In this document: in pieces, positions 1 through 13,600 of the stretch
Position numbering within the stretch: position 1 is the stretch's first letter
How the letters are laid out: every line of letters starts with the position of its first letter
NCBI RefSeq assembly: GCF_026213295.1
Contig: NC_079425.1
Coordinates: 12,639,974-12,703,973 of the forward strand
Source of the DNA: Gadus chalcogrammus
Taxonomy: Eukaryota; Chordata; Actinopteri; Gadiformes; Gadidae
DNA: 64,000 bases
Reading direction: 5' to 3'
Made by a program: the position numbers and the translations under genes
The notes under the pieces: model-generated
What the model saw: only the letters and a program-made list of their open reading frames with translations
Databases searched by the model: none
What the model was told of the DNA's origin: nothing

Positions 1-239
1 AACAAACAACTGATAAACTCGGTAATCTATACATTTTGAATTTGTTTTCTCTCTACTACTGATCCTCAGTTGTCTGTCAGACAAAGGGAAATAAAAACTG
101 CTATTCTGTGCAGCCAAAGGTTTCAATACAAGCGTTCTATAAATAAGTTTGCAGGAGCAGTGTTATATTTAGCTGTGGTGTACAATACCAGAGACCTGTG
201 CTTTCTGCTCCCCTGTGATACTGGAAATGGCCGAACTGA

Positions 240-663
240 AGAGACAACAGTTAGCCGCTTCAGTTAGTACACATTGTTATCTTCTTTGATAGAGAGCAAC
301 AGTGACTGGCCCCCTTTTAAGAGCTCTGGTTCCGGAAGTAAATTTCCCATTCATTTTCTCTGTCGATAATTTTTTTCTATATTACTCAAAATTTAATATG
401 AATGATGTTGCCCGTTTAACTTTTGTCTTCTGAAGGAGCATATACCATTGTTTAACAACATAACGGTGCATGGTACGTATTTGGATGGTTACGACATTAT
501 GGCTTCTAATCAAGACTTCTATGGAGAAAATGTATGGGGTTTTTGCTTTCGGAACCACAATGTTGCGCTCTATAAGCACACTGTTAACTTTGTCGGTAAG
601 CCCCCTAAACCCTTACTGACTGATAGCTTCTTTAATTAGTTTCCACAGGTAGCTTCTTCCATT

Positions 664-728
<65 letters not shown>

Positions 729-1020
729 TTATCCTCCTCAGTTTAAAAACTCATGGTTAGCTTCTTCAGTTAGCTTCCTCATGAGGTCCCACTCTTAGCT
801 TCCTCAGTTAGCACACACATGCTGTTAGCTTCTTTAATTAGCATACATATTATAAGCTTCTTAAGTTTGCACAAAGACTTTTGGCTATTGTAGTTAGCAC
901 ACATGCTTTCTGCTTATTTAATTAGCACACATACTGATGGTTTCTTTAGTAAGCACAGACACTGTTAGCCTCTTCAGTTAGCATACATGGTTTGCTGCTG
1001 AATTTAGCACACATACTAAT
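240..1020. repeat. Degenerate ~40-bp minisatellite built on GTTAGCTTCTT...AGCACACA
   Basis: The motif GTTAGC(T/C)TCTT followed by (A)ATTAGCACACAT recurs from about position 245 to 1015 at roughly 40-bp spacing with many substitutions. A CA microsatellite has grown inside one unit. No coding potential is apparent. The stretch before it (1-240) shows nothing recognisable. Confidence 0.6.
666..726. repeat. (CA)n microsatellite
   Basis: An uninterrupted CA dinucleotide run of about 30 units lies inside the degenerate minisatellite. Confidence 0.97.
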
Positions 1021-1152
1021 GCAGCTTTATTTTCGAAAATATGGTAAATAAATATGTTTTCGTATTCATGTAGGGGAACCAAGGTTAACCGTAGGATTAC
1101 AGATGTCACACTACATTATTCACTCAAGTCATTAACCAATCATGCTTGTTGG

Positions 1153-2580
<1,428 letters not shown>

Positions 2581-2660
2581 GGGGATCGCTGTGGATCGCT
2601 GGGGATCGCTAGGGATCGCTGGGGATCGCTGTGGATCGCTGGGGATCGCTAGGGATCGTT
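2581..2660. repeat. 10-bp minisatellite, 8 units
   Basis: Eight tandem copies of (G/A)(G/T)GGATCGCT. Variants GGGGATCGCT, GTGGATCGCT and AGGGATCGCT alternate, which suggests a higher-order unit of a few monomers was duplicated. Confidence 0.93.
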
Positions 2661-2776
2661 GGGTCCCTGTTTAGGGGTATTGGCAGCCCTCTTAGGGCGT
2701 GTCTTCACACTGTAGACGGGATGAACATCTAGTCAAGCAGACCCTTCTGTCAGAGGAAGGAGCGCTATAACTGGCC

Positions 2777-2904
<128 letters not shown>

Positions 2905-2924
2905 GGAGGGACGGACGAACAGAG

Positions 2925-3082
2925 CGAGAAGGGAGATACAGACAGAGCGAGAAGGGAGATACAGACAGAGCAAGAAGGGAGATACAGACAGACAGAGAGA
3001 TGTGATAAGACAGACAGACAGAGCGAGAAGGGAGATACAGACAAAGCAAGAAGGGAGATACAGACAGAGCAAGAAGGGAGAT

Positions 3083-3123
<41 letters not shown>

Positions 3124-3240
3124 GAGATGTGATAAGACAGACAGACATAGAGAGAAGGGAGATAAAGACACACAGAGAGATGTGATAGAAAGACAGACAG
3201 ACAGAGAAATGGGAGAGACAGACAGGCAGACAGAGAGAGG
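2925..3240. repeat. GACA-type minisatellite with (GACA)n core
   Basis: Tandem units of about 22 bp (AGAAGGGAGATACAGACAGA type) are mixed with GATGTGATAAGACAGACAGA units and a pure (GACA)n run at about 3085-3122. The Ser/Leu- and Thr/Asp-rich frames across it are by-products. Confidence 0.85.
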
Positions 3241-3299
3241 TCCTGGTGTGTGGCTCGTTTACAGTGTAGTTAAGGTTGTTATCATCTGATGATCCTGCC

Positions 3300-3814
3300 A
3301 AGACCAAGGCAACCTTTTAAATTAGTAATAAGTCCTAAGTCCTACATCAGCGCTTTGTAATTAAAAAGTGTATTTCATTGTTTTGCATAATGTGTGATGA
3401 ATACTGAATTTTCTACGTCATGAGTAAAAACTGATCAACAATAAAAGATGCAACATTTTGGACTCACAACTATAAAATGCAAACATGGAACATATAACGC
3501 AAGTATTGAAAATAAGGCTTCTATTGAAAAAGATGAACTACAAGTGGATGCAGTATGACTTTGCTCCTGGGACAGTAACCAACGCCCCAGTTCTTGACCT
3601 TAGTCATTCTACCCTATTTTTCTGTTTTGATCTCTCATCTGATGATAGAGTGTGGTTAGAATTTTTCAGCAACAGATATAGGAAGTAGTTGCTGAAGGCA
3701 GTGAATCCAAACCATCATATGTTGTGCCCTTTTTTATTATTATTTTGTGTATTGTGATGCGTATTACAACTCAATTGTACCTATCGCAACATATAAAAGC
3801 AAACATAACATAAT
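3300..3814. other. Non-coding AT-rich stretch
   Basis: Unique-looking sequence with no gene or mobile-element signature that I can recognise. Confidence 0.4.
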
Positions 3815-3898
3815 CATGCATTCTTGGTGATAACAAATAGAACACAAGAAATAGAGATCTATTTATTGTGTTCTATTTCTTAACACCAAGAATGCATG
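3815..3898. repeat. 84-bp near-perfect palindrome
   Basis: The left arm begins CATGCATTCTTGGTG and the right arm ends CACCAAGAATGCATG. The arms meet near an AGATCT centre around 3857 with only a few mismatches (GATAACAAATAG against its imperfect complement). It could be a tiny MITE or a simple hairpin; there is no RNA-gene signature. Confidence 0.85.
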
Positions 3899-4800
3899 TG
3901 TTACTGTACACTGCAGTCTAGATCTAGGAAACTGAATGATCAGGTTCCCATCGGACCGGAGAGCTACACGCTAGTAGAGGGAAGAAACTGAACGCAAGAA
4001 GCAACAGAGGCTGTTTGGGAAGTGTGTTGGGAGCCAGCTGGCGTGGGCATGCTCTCAACTGCTCAGATGCATGTGTACTCTCTTCCTCGTCCTCGTCTTC
4101 ATCTTTCCAAACAACACTTTATGTGTGTGTGTTTGTGTGTGTAGATGTGTTTCATCCTCTTGATATTTGTCTGTGGTATTTTGTTATATTTTAAACCTTG
4201 GTCTTCCTGGGAGAGGGAGACAGATGAGGGTGACAGGCGAGGGTCTTGATGTGTTTGTTAGAGAAGTAATTAGCATATCTCTCACTGGGACGGGGGGCTG
4301 GGGGGGTTCAGAGTACAGTAGGCTGGTGATGAAGACGTCTGAACACTAGTTATTAATATAGGAATGACACCTAATACACTCTGGTGTACTGATCTCTTAA
4401 TAATGACTCCAGTGATGGCAAATTCCAAATCTAGAGGAAATCTGCTGTGTTACTTGTTAACACTTGAAATGACACATATATAATTATATATATATATTTA
4501 TTTATTAATGTATATATATATATTTATGTATATTATTTTTACCCATGAGAACATAGTAAGACATATATTGCCTAGGCTACTAGTCATATGTCATATTTTA
4601 TATCTTCAGACATCACATATTCTCTCATTGTCTTTCAAAAAATCACATTCATTATATTTATTCATTAATATAATTTTTGTAGACACAAGTTGTACCACAA
4701 ATCTGTCAGCCAGGCATGCCGGCTGCTCCCTCCAACCATGGCAGGTAAAACATGATGGCATCAGTAATGCGGAACAGAGATAAAGAAACGCTGGTTCAAT
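3899..4800. other. Non-coding stretch with no recognised feature
   Basis: Contains short GT and TA runs near 4120 and 4480-4530 but no supported gene. Confidence 0.4.
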
Positions 4801-4856
4801 TAAACACACATTCTCTCTCTTTCTCCTCTCCCTCTGTATCTCTCTCTGTATCTCTG

Positions 4857-4858
<2 letters not shown>

Positions 4859-4939
<81 letters not shown>
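4859..4939. repeat. (TC)n microsatellite
   Basis: A perfect TC run of about 40 units inside a longer CT-rich tract (about 4810-5005). Confidence 0.97.
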
Positions 4940-4942
<3 letters not shown>

Positions 4943-5013
4943 TCTCTTACTCTCTATCTCCCCCTCCTTTGTCTGTATCTGTCATTCACTCTGTTCCTCT
5001 CTCTCATAAAATA

Positions 5014-5038
5014 AGTGTGTGTGTGTGTGTGTGTGTGC

Positions 5039-5109
<71 letters not shown>

Positions 5110-5151
5110 TGTGTGCGTGTGTGTGTGTGTGTGTGTGTCCATGCATGTCCC

Positions 5152-5218
<67 letters not shown>

Positions 5219-5250
5219 TTCTGTGTGTGTGTGTGTGCGTGTGTGTTACT
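5014..5250. repeat. Compound (GT)n / (GTGC)n microsatellite
   Basis: GT repeats flank a (GTGC)n block at about 5050-5110. Two copies of a ~50-bp segment ending GTATGTGTTTCTGTGTG follow. Confidence 0.95.
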
Positions 5251-6025
5251 TGTGTGAAAAGGGGTGCAGAGGACCATAAGAGCTTGTTAGAGGTCATTAG
5301 AGAAGCGTTGGATCTCTGGCCGCCTGACGAGGAACTGGGAGCCAGGACGAGGAGCTCCCGGCCTCATCACACCATCCCATCGCAACACACGCCATTCAAT
5401 CGCCGCGTGTCGGATCCCATACACTCCCGTCCCTTCGGTCGTCCAGCAACACAGCTCCCATTTCGCTCGCCAAACAAGCTCCTCTCCCGGTGAACTATCA
5501 GCGCCTTGACGGGAACCCATCACCACATAGCGCCGGTCCCGTTGTTGACAGAACAAGAGGAAGGTTTTGACCTTCTCCCACGACATGACCCACCCAGAAT
5601 GAGATTAAGATGTCAGAGAGGAGAGGGATGAAGGGAGAGGAGAGGGTGAGGGGATGAGATGAAAGGAGGGAAGGATGAGAGGGGCAATGGAGAGGAGGGG
5701 AAAGGGATGGAGGAGAAGAAGGGAGAGAGTAAGGGAATTGGAAGTTAATGTGAAACCACAAAGAGAGGTAACGCTGTCTGGCTTTACCAAGGTAAATAGA
5801 AATGACAGATAATAATTCATACAAATGCCAATCAGTGGCAGAAATGTTTGTTGATTGCAGCAGATATCAATCGTTGTGCTGAGACCTCTAAATGGCACAA
5901 TAACATGAATTTTTTTTTTTTATCAAGCAAACATTAACAGAAAGCAGAGAAGTCACCTTCCGTACAGAGCAAGCAAACACTACACTCAGTTTATTACTGA
6001 TAGACATACATAGACAACATAGATG
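5250..6025. other. Non-coding stretch with a purine-rich tract
   Basis: The part at about 5605-5740 is a GGAGAG/GATGAG-rich purine tract. No gene was recognised. Confidence 0.4.
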
Positions 6026-6062
6026 GTACTTTATCAACCCCAGACGGGAAATTTGGGGGTTG
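6026..6062. mobile_element. Fragment resembling a fish LINE 3' end
   Basis: TACTTTATCAACCCCAGACG followed by GGAAATTTGGG resembles the 'actttattgatccc...ggaaatt' sequence seen at 3' ends of dispersed fish retroelements. A second copy lies at about 60850. The family was not determined. Confidence 0.45.
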
Positions 6063-6435
6063 ATAAAGATTGATAAACAACCCAGATCAGTTTATGTAGG
6101 GTTATAAACCGCATGGTAAATAGCAATTAACTTGACTGTAATTTACTCATGAGAGATAATAAACTAAGAGCTGCAGGTATCAAGTGCGAGCAGCCCCTTC
6201 GGATGGTTCTATGCAAAGTACAATTGCATTCTGGGTAGAAGCGCCCAGCAGGGACGTATTGTGCAAATGGATAGTTGCTTGGACCTTGGGAAGTGAATAG
6301 AGAACATGAGTGAGCTATCTGTGGATGTTTAACACTGAATAGAAGATATGATCAAATGATGCGTGCTTCAAAACGAACACACTAGTTAGCCTCGCATTCC
6401 AAATGCCATCATATTATGCTCTGATTCTTCTCAGC

Positions 6436-6487
6436 CTACTTGTAAGTCGCTTTGTATAAAAGTGTCTGCTAGACAACTAAAGTTAAA
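6436..6487 (+). mobile_element. SINE/LINE tail fragment
   Basis: GTAAGTCGCTTTGTATAAAA followed by GTGTCTGCTAGACAACTAAA matches the widespread fish SINE 3' tail of the form 'gtcgctttggataaaagcgtctgctaaatgactaaatg'. Only the tail is evident. Confidence 0.7.
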
Positions 6488-6891
6488 GAAAATATACGCT
6501 TCATTCAGTACAAACTGCCTGGTATTTCCTCCGAGGGCATTCTGCTGTGAGGATGTTGCGTCTGATCGTATATGAAAAACCAAGTCTTGTGCGTCAGGGT
6601 GGATAACTTTGACCTTGTGGTGTCAGTAGCAGCTGTTAATTAGAGGTTTTCTTGTGCAGAGGCGACGATTATGTTAACGCAGGCAGAGTTCCTCAGTTTC
6701 TCCATCCAACCTGTTGCTACCATGGTACCAATCTTAACTAAACTCATTGAATCCCTTTCATTTAGTGAGAGAGAACGCTGCCCCTCAATGTCTCATTATT
6801 CCCTAACGAAGCAATTTACACATATGGAAATGCAACTAATTAATTTATCCAGGGCAACAACGCATCTAGAGACGATTGTGTCACAAACAAA

Positions 6892-7104
<213 letters not shown>

Positions 7105-7291
7105 TCTATCGCTGTCTCTCGGCTTCTGCCCCCTCTCTCTGTCTCTCTCTCTCTCTCTGTCTTTCACCCCTACCCTAGACTCGGTTGGAGGTCAGGTTGA
7201 GGGTGTTAATGGAGTGCTGATCGGCCAATCAGCTGCTCTCACTCTAGCCCCACCAACCCATTCACTTCTATTCTGTCAGTCTGTCTCTCCC

Positions 7292-7378
7292 GTCTCTCTC
7301 TGTCTGTCTTTATCTCCCATCTCTCTCTGTCTGTCTTTATCTCCCATCTCTCTCTGTCTGTCTTTATCTCCCATCTCC
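7292..7378. repeat. 27-bp minisatellite, ~3 units
   Basis: Three tandem copies of a 27-bp unit containing CTGTCTGTCTTTATCTCCCA. Confidence 0.9.
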
Positions 7379-7412
7379 CATCTCTCCTCTGTCGTCTCTA
7401 TTTCTGTGTTTC

Positions 7413-7524
<112 letters not shown>

Positions 7525-7534
7525 CCTCCCTCTC

Positions 7535-7600
7535 TCTTTTTCAATTAAGTAAAAAATTATTGGAATGGAAAATTGACATTGACATTGCCAATTCGTTAAT
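7535..7600. mobile_element. Fragment resembling a fish LINE 3' UTR
   Basis: TATTGGAATGGAAAATTGAC followed by ATTGACATTGCCAA resembles the 'tttattggcatgg...acattgccaa' 3' end common in fish LINE copies. Only a few tens of bases remain. Confidence 0.5.
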
Positions 7601-7689
7601 TAAACGAAGAAGAAAGAAACGAAGAAAAAAGGAAAGACAGTAAAATGTGGTAGGCTACTGGCGAGTTAATTTCTCTCTCTGCTTTAAAG

Positions 7690-7803
7690 TGCGCTCAGTG
7701 GCCTAGTGTTTAGGTGACTTTGGTGTTTGACTCTCAGCGATAGACAGGCATACTGGGTTTGATGCCTCAGTCTACCGTGTAGGCGTCTTAACGCAATACA
7801 ATA
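7690..7803 (+). mobile_element. tRNA-derived SINE fragment, GTGTTTGACTC family
   Basis: Contains a tRNA-like head (GCTCAGTGGCCTAGTGTTTAGG), then GGTGTTTGACTC, a B-box-like TGGGTTTGATGCC, and CAGTCTACCGTGTAGGCGTC. The same order occurs at 45757-45890 (+) and, reverse-complemented, at 15915-16080. Together these define one dispersed family. Confidence 0.65.
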
Positions 7804-7824
7804 GTGCTGTTAATGGGGAGGTGC

Positions 7825-8635
7825 TCCTAGACCAGTGGTTCTCAACCTTTCTTGAGAAAACGCCCCCCTGACCTTACCCTGATCCTCTGCCCCCAAAGAA
7901 TTGAGGAAGAAATGGTTGGATTGAAGAGTTGAGGAATAAATGGTTGGATTGACCGCCACGTCTCCCGTCGTGCCCCGGCCGCGGCACCCCGCGGCCCGGG
8001 CACCGTCCGTGACCTTGGGCACCGCGACCACTGCCGCGACTCCCGCCGTGCCCCGTGAACGAATGAATGAATGGCCCGGGCACCGCGGCCCGGGCAGCGG
8101 ACACCGTGAAAACAGATCGCGCGCAGAGGCCTAATTAGTCCTATATATTTTGTATTTGAAATGCAACGGTCTTTTCGTGGAGACTACGCTCAGAGCAGCT
8201 GGAACTGAACTACAGCAAGAGGAAGGAGGAAAACGGGCTATGAAACAAAATTGGATATATTTTTTTCTTGCTATCGGCCATGTTTGATTGTGTTGTGTTG
8301 GTTATTGAACTGTTAACCCGCCAACTGGGGTTATGTTTATCAGCGTTACTATAGAGATCATGACGATAGCTGATGTAACGGGAGTCCGGGCGTGTGCAGG
8401 ACCGAACCGCGCTGTATTATTACTGTTCCACTGCGCAAGACAGTAAAAAGTAGCTGAGACGGTACAAGGGTTACAAACCAATAAATGAAAATAGGCTATT
8501 TATTTCAGGTAGCCTATTTTTTCACCCCAAAAAAATAAAAACAATGAAAGTTTAAAATCCCCCCACAAAACTGGAATCGCGTTCCCAGCGCCCCCCTAGG
8601 TTGTGCGAACGCCGTTGAGAAACCATGTCCTAGAG
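7825..8635. mobile_element. hAT-type MITE with 8-bp target-site duplication
   Basis: The element proper runs from 7833 (CAGTGGTTCTCAACC) to 8627 (GTTGAGAAACCATG), 795 bp. The termini are imperfect inverted repeats of the common hAT end. It is flanked by TCCTAGAC (7825-7832) and TCCTAGAG (8628-8635), an 8-bp duplication with one mismatch, as expected for hAT elements. The interior has a short tandem duplication (about 7898-7950), a GC-rich block (7950-8110) and no transposase frame. It is therefore non-autonomous. Confidence 0.85.
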
Positions 8636-9330
8636 ACCGAGACAGACATATTCAAGTGGTGATGTTTGGACTTATATCTCCCTCTTTTCGGGTTTACCTG
8701 GGTGTCCAAGCCAAACGCGGCGCGGCGTTGGCGGTGTTTCTTTACAGGACCGCTAGATGACAGTGTTGCCCACGGCAGTTGCACGCTGCTCAACAGCTAG
8801 TCACCACCAGTGGCTCCACTCTCCTCTCGGCAGGAGATCTGGTTGCTAGAGGTCAAATATCGGGACCTTCAAACAGCTCAATGGAGATCTCCTAGATTTG
8901 GAAGCAAGTGTTTTGCACATTGATACAGATTGGTGTCTGATTCACATATGGTGTAAAATGTGACTCATCAGATCCAGTGGGCCGCTTTACCGAGGCTCTC
9001 GTGTGAGATTGTTATTTTGTTATAGGCCTACTCAACGCTGTTACAGTTTTATGTTCCGAGGATAAGTGTTACACAAGTCCACAGCCAAACAAACGGCATG
9101 ATATAGGCTCCGCCACCTTCTTTGGGGCGTCCGGACCGGACCACGAGCGCACGTCTGCCGTGCTGGATGTCTCTCGGTGCGGCTCGGGTCCATGTTTTAA
9201 TTGGGTTTGATTGTGATGTCCAAGTGGCCTGGGAAGTGGTGAGAATACAACGAGACAACGGCGTCTCTGTCTGATCCGAACTCTCTCGTTCCCGCTGCTT
9301 CCAAACGGGTTCATGTTGTCCTGCCAGTTG
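8636..9330. other. Proximal upstream region of pcdh9
   Basis: Becomes CpG-richer after about 9100. No coding exon was recognised; open frames on either strand here look incidental to GC content. Confidence 0.4.
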
Positions 9331-9334
9331 GGTC

Positions 9335-9344
9335 TATATATAAA
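9335..9344 (+). promoter_or_regulatory. TATA-like box upstream of pcdh9
   Basis: TATATATAAA lies in the CpG-rich region upstream of the candidate 5'UTR exon. Its use is inference: it is about 850 bp upstream of the exon 1 donor, and CpG-rich neuronal promoters often do without TATA. Confidence 0.3.
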
Positions 9345-9549
9345 CACATTGACACACAAGGCGCCTTCACATCTCTCGCCACCCCGTGCTCGACCGTAGA
9401 GCATGAGGGGCTTCAGGCGGTGCCAACTCAACAGTAAAAAGAGTGAGACAGTTTTTCCCGGCTTTCATACCAACACGGTGGAGCAGCAGATGAAACTCCT
9501 GCAGCCGCGGCGGTCAGCGCGTCTCCGTTCTGAGTGACGTGAGCGCCGA

Positions 9550-9584
9550 CCAATCAAGTTGCTGCAGACGGAGAGCCGTCCAAT
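9550..9584 (+). promoter_or_regulatory. Paired CCAAT boxes in CpG-rich promoter region
   Basis: CCAAT occurs at 9550-9554 (GACCAATCA) and 9580-9584 (GTCCAATGAG), 30 bp apart in the same orientation, in sequence rich in CpG (about 9100-10200). This spacing is typical of NF-Y-bound promoters and would place a start site some 50-120 bp downstream. Not demonstrable from sequence alone. Confidence 0.45.
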
Positions 9585-9649
9585 GAGGAGGCTCGGGGGG
9601 GCGTCTGTGTGCCGGACTTCAGCCCCTGTGGGTTTCGGCAGAGTTAGTG

Positions 9650-10197
9650 CAAGATGCTCTGCGATGGAGTGAGGAGAGAGGATAACCGCTCCGCGCGCAC
9701 CGCTGACACACGCACCCGTCTCCGAACGACCGCGCGGCGCATCGCCTCTTCGTGCCGTCATCGTCCCCAAATATTTATTCTCTGAAGCTTTTTTGAGTGT
9801 CCCCATCGTCTGTCGGAGTAATTATTCATGGAAGCCCTTAAAGTTAAAGACGTACAATGACGGGACAATCGAGCACCTGAACAGGTATCCTGAGACGCGG
9901 AAGAGAGGAGGAATATTCTGGAGCTATCCTCATCTCTTCACCTTGGACGGTTACTAGAAAGCACCGCGCAGCACGTCCGTCCGTGACGCGGGGAGAGCGG
10001 ACTTTCCTCACATGCTGATCCATTGAACTGTTGAAGATATAAAAATTAACCCAGCGGACTGTTGGGTTTCCTCTGGGTTCGGGAGCTCGGAGGAACGGCA
10101 TCGATCAAGAGGAATATCTTTACTGGGACTCCGCTTTTTATTTCGCTGCCGTTGGAAATCCACAGACAAGAGGACGATGAGCTGACAACATCGCGCG
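9650..10197 (+). other. pcdh9: Candidate non-coding exon 1 (5'UTR) of pcdh9
   Basis: The 3' boundary is a strong consensus donor, GCGCG|GTAAGCG, with GT at 10198-10199. The 5' boundary is unknown; about 9650 is a guess from the CCAAT boxes. The region is CpG-rich and has several ATGs but no long frame linked to the cadherin frame. A short intron (10198-10612, 415 bp) ends in TTTCTATTCATAG. Exon joining is inferred from the splice signals. Confidence 0.45.
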
Positions 10198-10612
10198 GTA
10201 AGCGTTTTATTTCAGCTGATACCCAATAAGGATTTAATTTAAATACTGACTTTATGGTCATTCGAGGCTGTATTTATGCCTGCGGATTTATTCGATACGA
10301 CTTCAAACATCGATGACGCATAGCCGGTGTCACGTCTAATGTTTTCTACAATTTAATAAATGGAATATGGATAAAATACACAAGGAAGTTGTTCTTTTTG
10401 ATAGATATGATTTCTTAGTTGTTTTTAAGCCCTCATACAAATCCAAAGACTTGGATTCTTTTTTTTTTAAAGGCCACCTAAACGTTTGCTGCAGTGTTTG
10501 GTATTTGCTTCTGTATGGATGTATGATTAATGCACACGTGAGAAAAGCGTTTTCAATAGTGAATGTCGATATTGAATATGCTATTGAACACCCATTCTGT
10601 TTCTATTCATAG
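10198..10612 (+). other. Short intron between the 5'UTR exon and the large coding exon
   Basis: Begins GTAAGCG and ends CCCATTCTGTTTCTATTCAT|AG. It is AT-rich, in contrast to the CpG-rich exon before it. If this is not an intron, the sequence would simply be 5' flank or UTR of the same gene. Confidence 0.5.
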
Positions 10613-13600
10613 GTCTCATTTTGGAAAAGAACCCTTCCATATTCACCGAATCACTCACAGCTACAACGTTCATCAGTACAGAGAAATGCTTGAGTTGTGA
10701 AGGAAGGAATCGAATATCATCGCAGTCATGGATCTTAAAGATTATTACCTGTTGGCCGCTCTGCTGGCGTGTCTGTGGCTGGACCCTTCTATCGCCCAGG
10801 AGCTTATCTATCCCATCAGAGAAGAGTTGCAGGAAAACGTTCTCATTGGAAACATACCAAAGGACCTCAACATCTCACACACAAACGCCGCCACGGGCGC
10901 CAGCGCTAACCTGGTGTACCGGCTGGTGTCCAAGGCGGGGGACAACCCACTGGTGCGCGTGCTGAGCAGCACGGGGGACATCTTCACCACCTCCAACCGG
11001 ATCGACCGCGAGAGGCTCTGCCCAGGGCCGTCCTTCGAGGACAGCGAGTGCTCCTTTGAGATTGAGGTGGTCATCCTGCCTAATGACTACTTCCGACTCA
11101 TCAAAATCAAAATGGTGGTGAAGGACACCAACGACAACGCACCCATGTTCCCCTCACCGGTCATCAACATCTCCATCCCTGAGAACACGCTCATCAACAG
11201 CCGCTTCGCCATCCCGTCGGCCACCGACCCCGACACGGGTCCCAACAGTGTCCACAAGTACGAGCTGGTGAACGGACAGAGCGCCTTCGGCCTGGACATC
11301 GTGGAGACGCCGGAGGGGGAAAAGTGGCCGCAACTCATCGTGCAGCAGAACCTGGACCGTGAGCAGAAGGACACGTACGTGATGAAGGTGAAGGTGGAGG
11401 ATGGCGGGAGCCCCCAGAAGTCCAGCACAGCCATCCTGCAGGTGACTGTGACCGACGTCAACGACAATCGGCCCGTGTTTAAGGACAGCCAGGTGGAGGT
11501 GCACATCCCGGAGAACTCGGCAATCGGGACGTCCGTCGTGCATCTGCTGGCCACGGACGCGGACATCGGGTCCAACGCGGACATCCGTTACGTGTTCGGC
11601 ACGCAGGTTCCACCCGCCACTAAAAGACTGTTTGCGTTGAACTCGACCACCGGTCTGATCACCGTGCAGCGTCCCCTGGACAGAGAGGAGACGGCCATCC
11701 ACAAGCTCTCCGTGTTAGCCAGCGACGGCAGCTCCAGTCCGGCCAAAGCAACCATTAACATCAACGTGACGGATGTCAACGACAACCCGCCAAACATAGA
11801 CCTGCGCTACATCATCGTACCCATTAACGGCACCGTTTTCCTGTCAGAGAAAGATCCCATCAATACCAAGATAGCCCTCATCACCGTCTCGGACAAAGAC
11901 ACGGACATCAACGGCAAGGTCATCTGCTTTATAGAGAAGGACGTTCCGTTCCATTTGAAGGCTGTGTACGACAACCAGTATCTACTGGAGACTTCTGCTT
12001 TGCTGGATTATGAGGGAACCAAAGAATACAACTTTAAAATCGTGGCCTCGGACTCCGGGAAGCCGAGCCTCAACCAGACGGCGTTGGTCAGAGTCCGGCT
12101 AGAGGACGAGAACGACAACCCGCCGGTGTTCACTCAGCCGGTCATCGAGCTGGCCATCATGGAGAACAACAAGCGCGACCTGTTTCTCACCACGCTGACT
12201 GCCACGGACGAGGACAACGGCAAGAACGCCGAGATCGTTTACCAGCTGGGCCCCAACGCCTCTTTCTTTGACCTGGACCGCAAAACAGGCGTGCTGACGG
12301 CATCGCGTGTGTTTGACCGCGAGGACCAGGACCGCTTCTTGTTCACGGTGACCGCCAGAGACAACGGCACGCCACCGCTGCAGACGCAGGCTGCTGTCAT
12401 AGTGACCATACTGGACGAGAATGACAACAACCCCAAGTTCACCCACAACCACTTTCAGTTCTTTGTGTCTGAGAACCTCCCCAAGTACAGCACCGTGGGC
12501 GTTATCACCGTGACGGACACCGATGCCGGGGAGAACGCCGCCGTCTCCCTCTCCATCCTCAACGACAACGAGAACTTCATCCTTGACCCGTACTCCGGCG
12601 TGATCAAGTCCAACGTGTCTTTCGACCGCGAGCAGCAGAGCTCGTACACATTCGATGTCAGAGCCGTGGACGGCGGGCGCCCGCCCTGTTCATCGGCCGC
12701 CAAGGTCACCATCAATGTCATCGACGTGAATGACAACACCCCTGTCGTCATCTCCCCCTCCTCCAACGCCTCCTTCAGGCTTGTGCCGCTCTCCTCCATC
12801 CCAGGCTCCGTGGTGGCGGAGGTGTTCGCCGTGGACGGAGATACGGGGATGAACGCCGAACTCAAATACAGCATTGTGAGCGGCAACAACCGGGGCCTGT
12901 TCAGGATCGACCCCGTCACGGGCAACATCACGCTTGAGGAGAAGCCCACCATGACCGACATCGGCTTGCACAGGCTGGTGGTGAACATCAGCGACCTGGG
13001 CTACCCAAAGTCCCTCCACACGCTGGTGCTGGTCTTCCTGTATGTCAACGACACAGCGGGGAACGCCACGCTCATCAACGAGCTCATCCGCCGCACCATG
13101 GAGACGCCCATTGACCGCAACATCGGCGAAAGCAGCGAGACATACCAGAGTGGTGACTACCTCACCATCATGATCGCCTTCGTGACCGGCGCCCTCGTGG
13201 TTGTCATCGTGATCTTTGTGACGGTCCTGCTGCGCTGCCGCCACGCCTCGCGCTTCAAGGCGGCTCAGAGGAAGAAGCAGGGGGCAGAGTGGATGTCCCC
13301 CAACACGGAGAACAAACAGAACAAGAAGAAGAAGAGGAAGAAAAGGAAGTCACCCAAAAGCTCCCTGCTCAACTTTGTCACCATCGAGGAGAGCAAGCCC
13401 GACGACCCCGCCCACGAGCCCATCAACGGGACCATCAGCATCCCCACGGAGCTGGAGGAGCAGGGGATTGGTCGCTTCGATTGGAACGCCCCACCCACCA
13501 CCACCTTCAAACCCAGCAGCCCCGACCTTGCCCGGCACTACAAGTCTGCCTCCCCTCAGTCGGCCTTCCACCTGAAGGCGGACACGCCGGTGTCGGTGAA

